Part shown: piece after piece, positions 16,010 to 25,223 of the stretch
Position numbering within the stretch: position 1 is the first letter of the stretch
How the letters are laid out: each line of letters begins with the position of its first letter
Source: Streptomyces longwoodensis
GTDB taxonomy: Bacteria; Actinomycetota; Actinomycetes; Streptomycetales; Streptomycetaceae
Direction: 5' to 3'
DNA length: 64,000 bases
Assembly (NCBI RefSeq): GCF_001514125.1
Contig: NZ_KQ948552.1
Location: 186,001-250,000 of the forward strand
The notes under the pieces: generated by a model
What the model was told of the DNA's origin: nothing
Seen by the model: the letters and a program-made list of their open reading frames with translations, nothing else
Database searches by the model: none
Position numbers and translations under genes: made by a program

Positions 16010-17896
16010 GTGTCCGACCGGACCACACCACCGAGCCCCACCGCGCACGAATCGGCGGCCCTCCGGCAGACCGGCGCCGCTCCCCTGCGGCCGGGCGACC
16101 CGGTCCGGGTGGGCCCCCACGTCCCCCTCGCCCTGCTGGGCAGCGGCGGCATGGGGCGCGTCTACCTGGCCCGGTCCGCCGACGACGAGCCCGGACTGTA
16201 CGCGGTCAAGGTGATCCGTCCCGAGTACGCCGAGGACACCCGCTTCCAGCGGCGCTTCGCCCACGAGGCGGCGGTGCACTCCCGCGTCGGCCCGCCCCAC
16301 GCGCCCCGGCTGTGCGGCACCGGCCTGGACGACGACCTGCTGTGGATGGCCACCGAGTACCTGCCCGGCGTGGACCTGGCGGCCGTGGTCCGCGAGGACG
16401 GCTCGCTGGCGGGCGCCGCCGTCTGGCAGTTGCTCGCGGACCTCGGCCGCGCGCTGCTCGCCCTGTCCGCGGCCGGCGTCGTGCACCGGGACCTCAAGCC
16501 GTCCAACGTCCTGCTCTGCCCCGACGGCGCCCACGTCATCGACTTCGGCATCTCCAAGGCCGTCGACGCGAGCGCCGTCACCGGCACCGGCAACCGGGTG
16601 GGCACACCCGCCTACATGTCCCCCGAGTACCTGCGCACGGGGCACTGCGACACCGCCTCCGACGTGTTCTCGCTCGCCGGGTCACTGGTCTACGCGGCGG
16701 CCGGGCGCGGCCCGTTCGGCGACGGCACCGGCGTCGACGTGATGCACCGGGTGGCCTTCGAGGAGCCCGACCCGGACGTGATCGGCGCGGTCCGCGCAGG
16801 CGACCCGGACCTGGGCGCCCTGCTGACCCGCTGCCTGGCCAAGGAGCCCGCCGACCGGCCCACCCCGCAGGACCTCGTCGACGCGGCCGAGCCGCACGTC
16901 CCGGTGGCCGGCTGGCCCGAGCCCGTGCACAGCCGGGTGCTGGCGCGGCAACGGGCGTACGACACCCTGCACCGGCTCCCCGTGGCACGGGCGGCGCTGC
17001 TGTGGCCGCCGGGGGTGCGGGCACGGGCCGGACTGCTGCCGGCGGAGGTGAGCGGGCCGGTGCCGGGGGCGGACGGGCGTCCGCGGGACCGGCAGGGGGT
17101 GGGGCCGTACGGGCGTCCGCAGGACCGGCAGGCGGCGGAGGCGCACGGAGGTCCGCAGGGCCGGGAGCGTGCGCACTCCCCCGGCTCCGGGCAGCCCGGT
17201 CCCACCTCCGCGCCGTCCGCCGATGTGGCCCCCGCGGCGTTACGGGCCCGGCGGCTGCGCCGCAGGCAGACGCTGGCCGTCACCGCCGGCGTCACGCTGT
17301 CCGCCGTCGCCGCCGGAGTCCTGGTGCTGACCCGCGAGGACGGTCCGGCGACGGCCCACGCGCCGGGCGCGGTCGCCACGGCGTCCGGGGCCCTGCCCGG
17401 CGGCGCCCGCAGGGGCGGCGTGTCCCCGTCCGCGTCCCGCGTCTCCGACGGCGCGTCCGTCGCCGGCGAGCCCGGCGGGCAGGCCGTCACCGGGTCGGAG
17501 GGGCCGGGGCGGCAGCCGGCCCCGCCGACCGGGCCGGCCCACGCCACCGCCGCACCGACGGGCACCGCGTCCCCCGCGGCGACCACCGGGGACCCCACCG
17601 GACCCGCACCCGCGACCAGCGCCCCGGCGTCCGCGCCGGCGGCCCAGCCCTGGAACACCGACTGCACCTCCTACGAGGGCAGCGGACGCACCGGCCCGGG
17701 CGACACCGGCAAGCAGGTCCGGCAGGTGCAGTGCATGCTCACCGCGCGCGGCTACGGCGTCGCCGGCACCGATCCGGACGGCGAGTTCGGCACCGGCACG
17801 GAGCAGGCGGTCCGCGCCTTCCAGGGCGACCGGGGCCTCACGGCGGACGGCGTCGTGACCCGGGGGACCTGGGTGGCGCTGCGCGCCGCCGAATGA
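16010..17896 (+). CDS. Transmembrane Ser/Thr protein kinase with extracellular peptidoglycan-binding domain
   Basis: A 628-residue Hanks-type kinase. The catalytic domain spans about residues 37-300: glycine loop GSGGMG (44-49), Lys67 in YAVKV, HRDLKPSN with Asp161, DFG at 178-180 and GTPAYMSPEYL. A Gly/Pro/Arg-rich juxtamembrane linker leads to one membrane helix (about 425-445), a Thr/Ala/Pro-rich extracellular stalk, and a C-terminal peptidoglycan-binding type 1 domain (GDTGKQVRQVQCMLTARGYG to GVVTRGTWVAL). The sensor is therefore a peptidoglycan-binding module and not PASTA repeats. GTG start after GGGAG. The DUF1360 gene lies 70 bp downstream on the same strand. Confidence 0.93.
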   Translation: MSDRTTPPSPTAHESAALRQTGAAPLRPGDPVRVGPHVPLALLGSGGMGRVYLARSADDEPGLYAVKVIRPEYAEDTRFQRRFAHEAAVHSRVGPPHAPRLCGTGLDDDLLWMATEYLPGVDLAAVVREDGSLAGAAVWQLLADLGRALLALSAAGVVHRDLKPSNVLLCPDGAHVIDFGISKAVDASAVTGTGNRVGTPAYMSPEYLRTGHCDTASDVFSLAGSLVYAAAGRGPFGDGTGVDVMHRVAFEEPDPDVIGAVRAGDPDLGALLTRCLAKEPADRPTPQDLVDAAEPHVPVAGWPEPVHSRVLARQRAYDTLHRLPVARAALLWPPGVRARAGLLPAEVSGPVPGADGRPRDRQGVGPYGRPQDRQAAEAHGGPQGRERAHSPGSGQPGPTSAPSADVAPAALRARRLRRRQTLAVTAGVTLSAVAAGVLVLTREDGPATAHAPGAVATASGALPGGARRGGVSPSASRVSDGASVAGEPGGQAVTGSEGPGRQPAPPTGPAHATAAPTGTASPAATTGDPTGPAPATSAPASAPAAQPWNTDCTSYEGSGRTGPGDTGKQVRQVQCMLTARGYGVAGTDPDGEFGTGTEQAVRAFQGDRGLTADGVVTRGTWVALRAAE

Positions 17897-17966
17897 CTCC
17901 GATCAGGGGCGATTGCCGCAGGGGCGCGGGGTACCCGGGGACGCCGAACACGCTCCTGGAGGTGCC

Positions 17967-18512
17967 ATGACGACCGATGCCGTCCACGAGGACGCCCCCG
18001 ACCACCGCGACGCCCACGACAGCCACGAGGGCGACGAGGGGTACGGCGCCGCGGACGCGACGCCCCTCGTCGGGTACGCCGTGCTCGCCGGCATCTTCAC
18101 GGCGGGGATCGGCACGTTCACCGCGGTGGCCAGGCGGCGCGGCGTACGGCTGCCCGACCGGGTGCCGCCGTGGGACGTCGCCCTGCTCGGCACGGCGACG
18201 TACAAGATGTCCCGGGTGCTGACCCGGGCCAAGATCACCAGTTTCGTACGGGCGCCGTTCACCCGCCGGGCGGACCAGGGTGAGGCCGCCGAGGTCATGG
18301 ACGAGCCGCGCGGCACCGGGGTGCGGCGCGCGGTGGGCGACCTGGTGGCGTGCCCCTTCTGCACCGCCACCTGGGTGATGGGGGCCCTGGTGTGCGGGTA
18401 CGCCGCCGCGCCGCGGGCCACCCGGCTGGCGAGCGCGGGCCTCGGCGCCCTGACGGTGTCGGACTTCCTGCACTACGCGTGGACCTGGACGCAGCAGACC
18501 ACCGAGAGCTGA
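17967..18512 (+). CDS. DUF1360 membrane protein
   Basis: This 181-residue protein has an acidic/His-rich N-terminal tail (about 30 residues) followed by a DUF1360 domain: ALLGTATYKMSRVLTRAKIT, then VGDLVACPFCTATWVMGALV with its CPFC motif, and LTVSDFLHYAW. About three membrane helices are expected. Homologues are common in spore-forming and actinobacterial genomes, with no known function. ATG 17967 is preceded by GGAGGTGCC. It probably forms a transcription unit with the upstream kinase and perhaps the downstream hemerythrin gene. Confidence 0.85.
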   Translation: MTTDAVHEDAPDHRDAHDSHEGDEGYGAADATPLVGYAVLAGIFTAGIGTFTAVARRRGVRLPDRVPPWDVALLGTATYKMSRVLTRAKITSFVRAPFTRRADQGEAAEVMDEPRGTGVRRAVGDLVACPFCTATWVMGALVCGYAAAPRATRLASAGLGALTVSDFLHYAWTWTQQTTES

Positions 18513-18607
18513 ACGACGGCACCGTGTGACCGTCCGGGAGCGGGGCACTCGACAGGCCGCGGCGCGCCCGCCAGGGGCCGCCGCGACCGGCATGGAGGTG
18601 AAAGGGC

Positions 18608-19171
18608 ATGGGACACGGCGGGAACGTCATCGACGAGCTGATGACCGATCATCGTGAGGTCGAGGAGCTCTTCGGCAAGATCGAGGCGCTGCCCTCCGGT
18701 GACAAGAAGCGGAAGGTGCACGCCGAGCAGGCGGTCATGGAGCTCGTGCGGCACTCGGTCGCCGAGGAGATGTACCTGTACCCGGCCGTGCGCGAGCACG
18801 TCCCGGGCGGCGACGCGCTGGCCGACAAGGAGCTCGAGGACCACGCCGAGGCCGAGCAGCTGATGAAGGACCTGGAGGGCTGCGAGGCGGACGACCCGGA
18901 GTTCGACCGTCTCGTCACCCGGCTCATGGCGGAGATCCGCGCGCACGTCGCCGACGAGGAGGGGAACCTCTTCGTGCGGCTGCGGGCCTCCTGTCCTCCC
19001 GAGGCGCTGGACCAGCTGGGCGACAAGGTGCGCCAGGCGAAGAAGGTCGCGCCGACCCGGCCGCACCCGGCCGCGCCGGACCACCCGCCGGCCAACAAGA
19101 TGCTGGCACCGGGAGCCGGTCTGGTGGACCGGCTGCGCGACGCGCTCTCGGGTCGCGGCAAGACGGACTGA
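18608..19171 (+). CDS. Hemerythrin-like (HHE) domain protein
   Basis: This 187-residue protein has a four-helix HHE cation-binding domain: MTDHREVEELFGKIEA, MELVRHSVAEEMYLYPAVRE, LEDHAEAEQLMKDLEG and IRAHVADEEGNLFVRLR supply the His and Glu ligands for a di-iron site. Such proteins sense or bind oxygen or nitric oxide or handle iron. The C-terminal 50 residues are basic and Pro-rich with a short amphipathic end. ATG 18608 follows GGAGGTGAAAGG. A perfect 18-bp terminator ends the unit. Confidence 0.9.
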   Translation: MGHGGNVIDELMTDHREVEELFGKIEALPSGDKKRKVHAEQAVMELVRHSVAEEMYLYPAVREHVPGGDALADKELEDHAEAEQLMKDLEGCEADDPEFDRLVTRLMAEIRAHVADEEGNLFVRLRASCPPEALDQLGDKVRQAKKVAPTRPHPAAPDHPPANKMLAPGAGLVDRLRDALSGRGKTD

Positions 19172-19183
19172 CGCGGCCGCACC

Positions 19184-19222
19184 GGGCGAGGGCCCCTCAC
19201 CGCGGGTGAGGGGCCCTCGCCC
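19184..19222 (+). terminator. Intrinsic terminator after the hemerythrin gene
   Basis: A perfect 18-bp stem (19184-19201 with 19205-19222) with a GCG loop, immediately downstream of the stop codon. Confidence 0.85.
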
Positions 19223-19469
19223 GTGCCCGGGTCGGTCCGGTTCAAACCCCCTTGTGAGCAAGGCCACTCGGTGTTCCAACCGCGCTCCGCCCGACGGGCG
19301 TTGGCGCGTAGGTCCGGACGGGTGCGGCGTGCGTCACGCCGGCACCGGCGGCCCCTTCTGCCACGATGGTCCGCGCCCTGAACGACTGGGCCGGAACGGC
19401 CGCGCAGCGCAGCCGGTGTCTCTTCGGTTCCGCCCGTCCCCACCCCGCCTGGCTGTCGAGAACCGGACC

Positions 19470-20819
19470 GTGTCTGCTGCCCCTCCCCCGCCCTCCCCTG
19501 CCCCGCACACCGCCGCCCGGCCGGAGCCGCCCGCGTCCCGCTCGCCGTGGCGCTCCCTGCGCCACCGCGGCATGCGCTGGTGGTCCGTCGCCAACTTCGT
19601 GTCGAACGCCGGCACGTGGATGCAGCTGACGGTGCAGAACCTGCTGGTCCTGCAGATCACCGGCTCAGCCGCCGCGACCGGCCTGTCGATGTCCGTACAG
19701 GCCGCCCCGGCGCTGTTCGTGAGCCTGCTGGGCGGCACCGCCGTGGACCGCTGGCCGCGCAAACTGACCGCCGCCGTCAGCCAGGCCCTGCTCGGCGGGG
19801 TCGCCCTGGTGACGGCCGTCCTGGTGGCCGTGGACCGGCTCGACATGACCTCGCTGCTGGCGCTGGCCGCCGTGACGGGTCTCATCGCCACCGTCGACGG
19901 ACCGGCCTGCGCCCTGCTCGGCAACGACCTGGTGCCGGTCGAGGACGTCCCCTCCGCCATCGGCGTCGGCGCGCTGGTGCACAACGCGGGCCGGCTGGTC
20001 GGTACCGCGCTGGCCGGTGTCACGGTCGGCTTCCTGGGCACGGCCGCGGCGTACGGCGCGAACGCCCTGTCGTTCCTCTTCGTGGCCTCGGTGATCCCCT
20101 TCCTGCGCCCGGCGCGGGGCGCGACCGCGGTCCGGCCCGCCCCGGCGTCCGGCGCCCCGCGGCCCGGCCTCGGCGTCCGCGAGGGGCTGGTGTTCTTCGC
20201 GCGCAGGCCCCGGCTGGTCGCGCTGGCCGGGATCACCGGGATCAGCGCCGTTTTCGGGCGCAATTACGGGCTGACGCTCGCCGTGCTGGTCACCGGGCCG
20301 CTGGCGGGCGGCGCCGGGTCGTTCGGCACGGTGTCCACGGTGCTCGCGGCCGGCGGGATCGTCGGCGCGGTGCTCGGCGCGCGGCTGCGCAGGCCCTCCG
20401 TCCGGCTGGTGGGGTGCCTGGCCGCCGCGGGCGGTCTGCTCCAGGTGGCCGCCGGGCTGTCACCGTCGCTGGCGGTGCTGCTGGTGCTGGTGCTGCCGAT
20501 GGCCGTCGTGGAGTCCGTCTCGGACACCGCAGGCACGGCCGTCCTCCAGACCGACCCGCCCGCCCGGCTGCGCGGCCGGGTGCTCGGGGTGTGGAGCAGC
20601 ATCGGCACGGTGTGGAGTCTGGGCGGCCCGCCCGCCCTGGGTCTGCTGATGGAACTGGCCGGGGCACGCGGTGCCCTGGTGCTGGGCGGCCTGATCGTCT
20701 CCGGCACGATCGCCGCGGGCCACCTCGCCCGCACCCGCCGCACCACCGACACCCCGGTCCTCCTGCCGACCCTCGACGGCGACGTCGCGGACCGGGGGGC
20801 ACTGAGCACGGCGGCGTGA
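19470..20819 (+). CDS. MFS transporter, EntS-like (MFS_3/TMS family)
   Basis: About 449 residues from the proposed GTG at 19470; the frame is open back to 19206 but that part is not protein-like. Eleven to twelve helices begin at MRWWSVANFVSNAGTWMQLT, a sequence typical of the EntS-like transporters annotated as transmembrane secretion effectors, with QNLLVLQITGSAAATGLSMS and TVDGPACALLGNDLVPVEDV also diagnostic. These export siderophores or other metabolites. No biosynthetic cluster is adjacent. The start is uncertain because no clear Shine-Dalgarno is present. Confidence 0.83.
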   Translation: MSAAPPPPSPAPHTAARPEPPASRSPWRSLRHRGMRWWSVANFVSNAGTWMQLTVQNLLVLQITGSAAATGLSMSVQAAPALFVSLLGGTAVDRWPRKLTAAVSQALLGGVALVTAVLVAVDRLDMTSLLALAAVTGLIATVDGPACALLGNDLVPVEDVPSAIGVGALVHNAGRLVGTALAGVTVGFLGTAAAYGANALSFLFVASVIPFLRPARGATAVRPAPASGAPRPGLGVREGLVFFARRPRLVALAGITGISAVFGRNYGLTLAVLVTGPLAGGAGSFGTVSTVLAAGGIVGAVLGARLRRPSVRLVGCLAAAGGLLQVAAGLSPSLAVLLVLVLPMAVVESVSDTAGTAVLQTDPPARLRGRVLGVWSSIGTVWSLGGPPALGLLMELAGARGALVLGGLIVSGTIAAGHLARTRRTTDTPVLLPTLDGDVADRGALSTAA

Positions 20820-20914
20820 GGGCGGCCGGACCGGGCGGGGTGGCCGAGCACGCGGGTGAGCGGGCGCGGCGGCGTACGTCTTCTGCTGCCGTTCTCCGTG
20901 CCCGAGCCCCGTCG

Positions 20915-21487
20915 TCAGGCGATGAGCGCCTGGCCCGGGGTCAGGCGGGTGCGGAGTTGGGCGTGGTGGAGGTCGGCCACCGGGGCGAGCAGGTCGGGGT
21001 GGCGCAGGAGGGCTGCCGCCGCGCGGTCGCCGGCGTCCGGGGCGAGCAGGCGCCGGAACTCCACCGGCAGGCCGCGCGCGTGGCCGCCGTCGTGCAGGGC
21101 GCCGACGGCCTCCTCGGCGAGGTCCGGGTCGCCGAGCAGGCACGCGGCCCAGCTCGCCACGACCTCGTCGACCCAGGTGCGCCAGGCGACGGCGTCCTCG
21201 TCGGTGTCCTCGTCCGTCCCGGCGCCGGTGACCCAGTCCAGGCGGGCGCAGCCTCCGGGGCCCGCCATGCCGACGAGTGCGGCGTCCATCGCGGTCGGGT
21301 AGCGCAGCCACGCGGCGACGGTGACGGCCTGGCGGGCCTGGACCTCGCACAGGGCGGCGGCCAGGGCGCCGCCGGACGCCGGGTAGGCGCGGACGAGCCA
21401 CTGGGTGGTCGCCGCGATGAGCGGGGAGAGGTCTGCGAGCACGGCCGGCCGTCCGGGGGTCGAGCGGGAGAACAGGGAGGTCCGCAC
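20915..21487 (-). CDS. Conserved-looking hypothetical cytoplasmic protein
   Basis: This 190-residue, mostly alpha-helical Ala/Leu-rich protein has no signal peptide or membrane helix. Features include TQWLVRAYPASGGALAAALC near the N-terminus, an acidic patch GTDEDTDEDAVAWRTWVDEV and a C-terminal run with Arg/His. I do not recognise the family. A second open frame on the same strand (20941-21489) overlaps it almost completely; this frame is preferred because its composition is more protein-like. GTG 21487 has AGGGGCGG upstream. Confidence 0.55.
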   Translation of the reverse strand: MRTSLFSRSTPGRPAVLADLSPLIAATTQWLVRAYPASGGALAAALCEVQARQAVTVAAWLRYPTAMDAALVGMAGPGGCARLDWVTGAGTDEDTDEDAVAWRTWVDEVVASWAACLLGDPDLAEEAVGALHDGGHARGLPVEFRRLLAPDAGDRAAAALLRHPDLLAPVADLHHAQLRTRLTPGQALIA

Positions 21488-21575
21488 ACGCTAGCCGCCC
21501 CTGCCGGGCCCGGGAACCCCGCTGTGACCGGCGTCCCTCAGTGTCCTCGGCCACACCGTCCGGTCCCGCTCCGCC

Positions 21576-22760
21576 TCAGGACGAGCCGTGCAGCAGGGCG
21601 CACACGAAGTTCTCCTGGACGGTCCGCAGCCGCTTCAGCAGGTCCGGCTTCTGGGCCTCGTTGATCTGCGTGGTCGTGCTGAAGGTCAGGGAGCGGCGGC
21701 CGTCGGGGGTGGCCGCCATCAGCTGGGTGTAGCCGGGCATGTTGCCGGTGTGGCCCAGCACGACGCCGCAGCGGGTGGTGTAGCGGAAGAGGCCGAGGCC
21801 GGCGTCGTTGCGCCCCGGCCCGGCCGGTTCTGACGCGCCGGCGACCCAGCGCCGTTGCTCCTTCGCCACCCGGGGGGCGAACAGCGCGCCGCCCGCGTAG
21901 CCGCGGACGAAGCGGGTCACGTCGGAGGGCGTGGAGATGATGCCGCCCGAGGCCCAGATCCCGGAGGCGCTGAGCAGCTCGCTGACGTCCTGTGGTGCGG
22001 CGGGCGGGTCGACGTCGTAGCCGTGCAGGTAGGGCGTGGGGATGCGGTAGTCCTGCGGCAGGCTGGTGTCGTGCAGCCCGAGCGGCCCGTACACCCGCTG
22101 GTCCAGCAGCTTCTCGTACGGGGTCCCGGTGGCGGCCTCGGCCATCAGGGCCACGGCGATGTTGTCGGAGTTGGAGTACTGGTACCGCGCGCCGGGCTGG
22201 AAGCGCAGGGGCTGGTCGGCGACGTAGTCGAGGAGCCGGCGCGAGTCGAAGCGGTGGTGCGGGTCGGCGGTCACGATCTTCTGGAACGCGGGGGCGCGGA
22301 TGTAGTCGGGCAGGCCGCTGGTGTGGTTCAGGAGCTGCCGCAGGGTGACGGCTCCCCACGCCTTCGGCAGCTTCGGCAGCCGCTGGTGCAGGGTGTCGTC
22401 CAGCCCCAGGTCGCCGCGGGAGACCAGGGACAGGGCGACCGCCCCGCTGAACGCCTTGGCCGCGCTGGCGATGCGCATGTGGTCGTCGGCGCCGGGCGCG
22501 CGCTGCGTCCCGGTCTGCGCGACGCCGGACCGCAGCACCCGGTTCTGTCCGCCGTCGCGCAGGACGGCGATGACCCCGGGCGGTCCGCCGGGCGCCCCGA
22601 CCAGGTCGTCGAGCTGCTGCTGGAGGGTGCGCGCGGAGGGCGAGGGCGACGGCGACGCGGGTGCGATGGCCACCGCGGCCGCCGTGGACAGCACGGCCAG
22701 GCCGGCCGCGACCAGCGCGAGGCCGGCCGGCCGGCGGAGGAGGGGGGAACGTGCGGGCAT
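21576..22760 (-). CDS. Secreted serine hydrolase, class C beta-lactamase/D-Ala-D-Ala carboxypeptidase family
   Basis: A 394-residue exported enzyme. A Sec signal peptide (basic MPARSPLLRRP, hydrophobic core to about residue 33) is followed by a Ser/Pro spacer and the penicillin-binding fold. Active-site motifs are SAAK (Ser99-Lys102), YSN (195-197) and HTG (337-339), with LNHTSGLPDY also typical. Members act as D-alanyl-D-alanine carboxypeptidases, esterases or beta-lactamases outside the cell. ATG 22760 follows GGGAGAG; the open frame continues upstream without signal-peptide features. The gene is divergent from the BrkB-like gene. Confidence 0.9.
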   Translation of the reverse strand: MPARSPLLRRPAGLALVAAGLAVLSTAAAVAIAPASPSPSPSARTLQQQLDDLVGAPGGPPGVIAVLRDGGQNRVLRSGVAQTGTQRAPGADDHMRIASAAKAFSGAVALSLVSRGDLGLDDTLHQRLPKLPKAWGAVTLRQLLNHTSGLPDYIRAPAFQKIVTADPHHRFDSRRLLDYVADQPLRFQPGARYQYSNSDNIAVALMAEAATGTPYEKLLDQRVYGPLGLHDTSLPQDYRIPTPYLHGYDVDPPAAPQDVSELLSASGIWASGGIISTPSDVTRFVRGYAGGALFAPRVAKEQRRWVAGASEPAGPGRNDAGLGLFRYTTRCGVVLGHTGNMPGYTQLMAATPDGRRSLTFSTTTQINEAQKPDLLKRLRTVQENFVCALLHGSS

Positions 22761-23102
22761 GCGGGCTCTCCCGGGGACGGGGCGGGGAACGTCCGGGTGG
22801 CGCGGTGTGCCGCCGGACCGGCGTCCAGCTTCACCCGGCACGCCGAACGCCCGCCGCGCACACTGCTGCATACGGCCCAACGCGCGCTCACCGGCCGGGT
22901 CCTGGGTGTCCGGGGCGGCCGTCGCGGCGGTGGCGGGAAGGCGCGCGGGCGGGCCGACGGCCGGCGGCGGGAAGGGGACGTCGCCCGGGCGACGGGCGCC
23001 CGGCGACCGCGCCCCGGATGCTGGTAGGGGAACGCCGGTCCGGTCGGCGTGCCGGCGGTCGTGCACCCGGTGCACCGGAGCGGCCCTGTGGAGGAGCGCC
23101 TC
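22761..23102. other. Divergent intergenic region without a gene
   Basis: These 342 bases separate the serine hydrolase and the BrkB-like gene. The open frames over them are GC-rich shadows. I see no strong palindromes; promoters for both genes must lie here. Confidence 0.4.
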
Positions 23103-23924
23103 GTGAAACGGCAGCTGCGACAGCTCGGGCACGGGTGGCACCGGCTCGGCGTGGGCTCGCTGCTGCGGCAGGGGCGCCGACTGGAGCTGATGCACCGTGC
23201 CATGGGGTTCGCCACGCTCGCCCTGGTGACGCTGGCGCCGCTGCTGATCGTGGTGGCCGCCGCCGACCCGCTGCGGCGCGGCGGCTTCGCGCCCTGGCTG
23301 GCGGACGGCATGGGGTTGTCCGGCCGGTCCGCGCGGCTCCTGACGGAGATCGTCAGTCCGTCGCGCGAGGTGGTCAGCAGCACCAGCGTGTGGAGCGGTC
23401 TGGCGCTCGCGGTGTTCGGCGTGTCCTTCGCGGCGAGCGTGCAGAACGGCTACGAGCGCATCTGGTGCCTGGGTCCCGGCCCGTGGCACCGGATCTGGCG
23501 GCAGGCCATGTGGATGTGCGTGCTGACCGCCTACCTCTACCAGGAGGTGCAGACCCGCACCGCCCTGCACGGCACGGCGCGCGTCGCGCTGACCTCGGTC
23601 ACCGGGGTGCTGTTCTTCTGGTGGGGCCAGCGCTTCCTGCTGGGCGGGCAGGTGACCTGGCTGAAACTGCTGCCGGGCGCGCTCGCCACCATGGTCGGCC
23701 TCGGCGGCCTGCGCGCCTTCTCGCACTTCGTGTTCGCGCCGCTGATCGTCACCAACGCGATCAGCTACGGCGCGGTGGGCACGGTCCTCATCGTCGAGTC
23801 CTGGCTCATCGGGGTGGGCTTCGTGGTGTACGGCGGCGCCCTGGTCGGCAAGTGGTTCGACGACCACCGGGACGCGCGGCGGGAGGACGAGCCGAGCGAC
23901 GCGACGCGGGAACGGGCTTCCTGA
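23103..23924 (+). CDS. YihY/BrkB-like integral membrane protein
   Basis: This 273-residue protein has about six membrane helices and belongs to the YihY/BrkB (YhjD-like) family. Residues 30-45 start the first helix (MHRAMGFATLALVTLAPLLI), and VSFAASVQNGYERIWCLGPG and LVGKWFDDHRDAR are further landmarks. The GTG start has GTGGAGGAG about 7 bases upstream. Family members are proposed to be envelope transporters, with uncertain substrates. The gene ends 13 bp before the convergent glycosyltransferase gene, with no obvious terminator between them. Confidence 0.85.
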   Translation: MKRQLRQLGHGWHRLGVGSLLRQGRRLELMHRAMGFATLALVTLAPLLIVVAAADPLRRGGFAPWLADGMGLSGRSARLLTEIVSPSREVVSSTSVWSGLALAVFGVSFAASVQNGYERIWCLGPGPWHRIWRQAMWMCVLTAYLYQEVQTRTALHGTARVALTSVTGVLFFWWGQRFLLGGQVTWLKLLPGALATMVGLGGLRAFSHFVFAPLIVTNAISYGAVGTVLIVESWLIGVGFVVYGGALVGKWFDDHRDARREDEPSDATRERAS

Positions 23925-23936
23925 GGGCCGGCCGGA

Positions 23937-25082
23937 TCAGACCACCGCCGACTCCGCCAGCGCCAGGACCGGGGCGAGCGGGTCGCCGCGGAACAGGGCA
24001 CGGCCGCGGTCGCGCCGCAGGTCCCGCTCGGGACCCGCCTCCAGCACCCCTTCCAGTGCGGACAGCAGCCCGGCCTCGTCGGGGGCGAACGCCGACACCC
24101 CGAGCCCGGCCATGCGCCGCACGCCCTCCTCGCCGTGGCCGGGCAGCGGACGGTAGCCGATCACGGGGAGCCCCGCGGCGAGGGCCTGGACGGCGGTCTG
24201 CCCGGCCGCGTTGTCGATCAGGGCGTGCACGGCGCCCATCAGGCCGGGCAGGTCGCGGACCCACCCCAGCGCGAGGGCGCCCGGGACGGCGGTGACGGCG
24301 CTGCGCAGCTGGTCGTTGTGCCCGCACAGCACGACCGGCAGGTAGCCGGTGCGGGCCAGCAGCCGGGCGGTGGCCGACGGCCGGGACGCGGCTCCCCAGG
24401 CGCCGGCGGACAGCAGGACGGGCGGCCGGCCGGGGACGTGCCGGGCGAGCGTGCGCCGCCAGTGGGCCGCACCGGGGGCCGGCGCGAGGAAGTCGCCCGG
24501 CACCACCGGGCCGGTCACCCGCACCGGTGCCGCCACGCCCCGGCGCAGTTCCTCGGCCGCTTCCTCGGTGAGGCACAGGTACTGGTCGTTGCCGGGGTGG
24601 ACCCAGTGCCGGTGGACGGCGAAGTCCAGGACGAACACCGCGCTCGGCACGCGCAGCGCGCCCCGGTGCCGCAGGTGCCCGGTCAGCTGGGCGGCGAGGT
24701 GGAACACCGACACCACGACGTCGGCCTCGAACCGGTCCGCCAGCTCCGTCAGGCGGTGCCCGGCGAGGCGGGCGAGCGGCACCCCGCTGGGGCGGTGCCC
24801 GGGACCGCTGCGCAGGAACGTGTCGTAGACGGCGCCGTAGGCCCACGGGAAGTGCCGCACCGACGCCTGGTACGAGCCGCGCAGCGCGGAGCCCAGGCCG
24901 TAGGGCAGCAGGCCGAGGACATCGGCCACCAGGGGCTCGTGGCCGTCGGCGCGGGCGCGGCGGGCGAGCTCCTCCGCCACGGCGTCGTGGCCCGCCCCCA
25001 TGCTCGCGCTGAGCACCAGGATCCGCCGGGGCGCGCCGGGTACGGCCGTACGTCCGTGGGACGCGGAGGGAGACGTGCGCAC
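23937..25082 (-). CDS. MGDG-synthase-like glycosyltransferase (GT28)
   Basis: This 381-residue GT-B enzyme resembles plant MGDG synthase and MurG-like transferases. The N-terminal domain begins RILVLSASMGAGHDAVAEEL, where the Gly-rich loop binds the acceptor side, and contains FPWAYGAVYDTFLRSG. The C-terminal nucleotide-sugar domain has PPVLLSAGAWGAASRP and DNAAGQTAVQALAAGLPVIG with the conserved aromatic/Gly pattern for UDP-sugar binding. It probably glycosylates a lipid at the membrane. GTG 25082 is chosen because AGGAGA lies nine bases upstream. It is divergent from the SDR gene, and a 12-bp inverted repeat lies in its upstream region. Confidence 0.85.
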   Translation of the reverse strand: MRTSPSASHGRTAVPGAPRRILVLSASMGAGHDAVAEELARRARADGHEPLVADVLGLLPYGLGSALRGSYQASVRHFPWAYGAVYDTFLRSGPGHRPSGVPLARLAGHRLTELADRFEADVVVSVFHLAAQLTGHLRHRGALRVPSAVFVLDFAVHRHWVHPGNDQYLCLTEEAAEELRRGVAAPVRVTGPVVPGDFLAPAPGAAHWRRTLARHVPGRPPVLLSAGAWGAASRPSATARLLARTGYLPVVLCGHNDQLRSAVTAVPGALALGWVRDLPGLMGAVHALIDNAAGQTAVQALAAGLPVIGYRPLPGHGEEGVRRMAGLGVSAFAPDEAGLLSALEGVLEAGPERDLRRDRGRALFRGDPLAPVLALAESAVV

Positions 25083-25107
25083 GGGTTCCGGTTCTCCTGC
25101 CGTACGC

Positions 25108-25141
25108 CACCCAAACGCCACCTCTGCTGGGCGTTTGGGTG
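25108..25141. promoter_or_regulatory. Perfect 12-bp inverted repeat between glycosyltransferase and SDR genes
   Basis: CACCCAAACGCC (25108-25119) and GGCGTTTGGGTG (25130-25141) are separated by 10 bases, in the divergent region. It could be an operator or a leader hairpin of the glycosyltransferase mRNA. Confidence 0.5.
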
Positions 25142-25223
25142 CATCCGGTCCGGGATGCTCCATGCAGCCGGGCCGCCCCGTCGGCCCCTCCCGGCATCGT
25201 GCCCCGGCCCCTCGGATGACGTC

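Noticed and set aside
22761..23867. Upstream extension of the serine hydrolase frame (to 763 codons)
   Set aside because: The extension overlaps the BrkB-like gene on the other strand, and the signal peptide begins at 22760.
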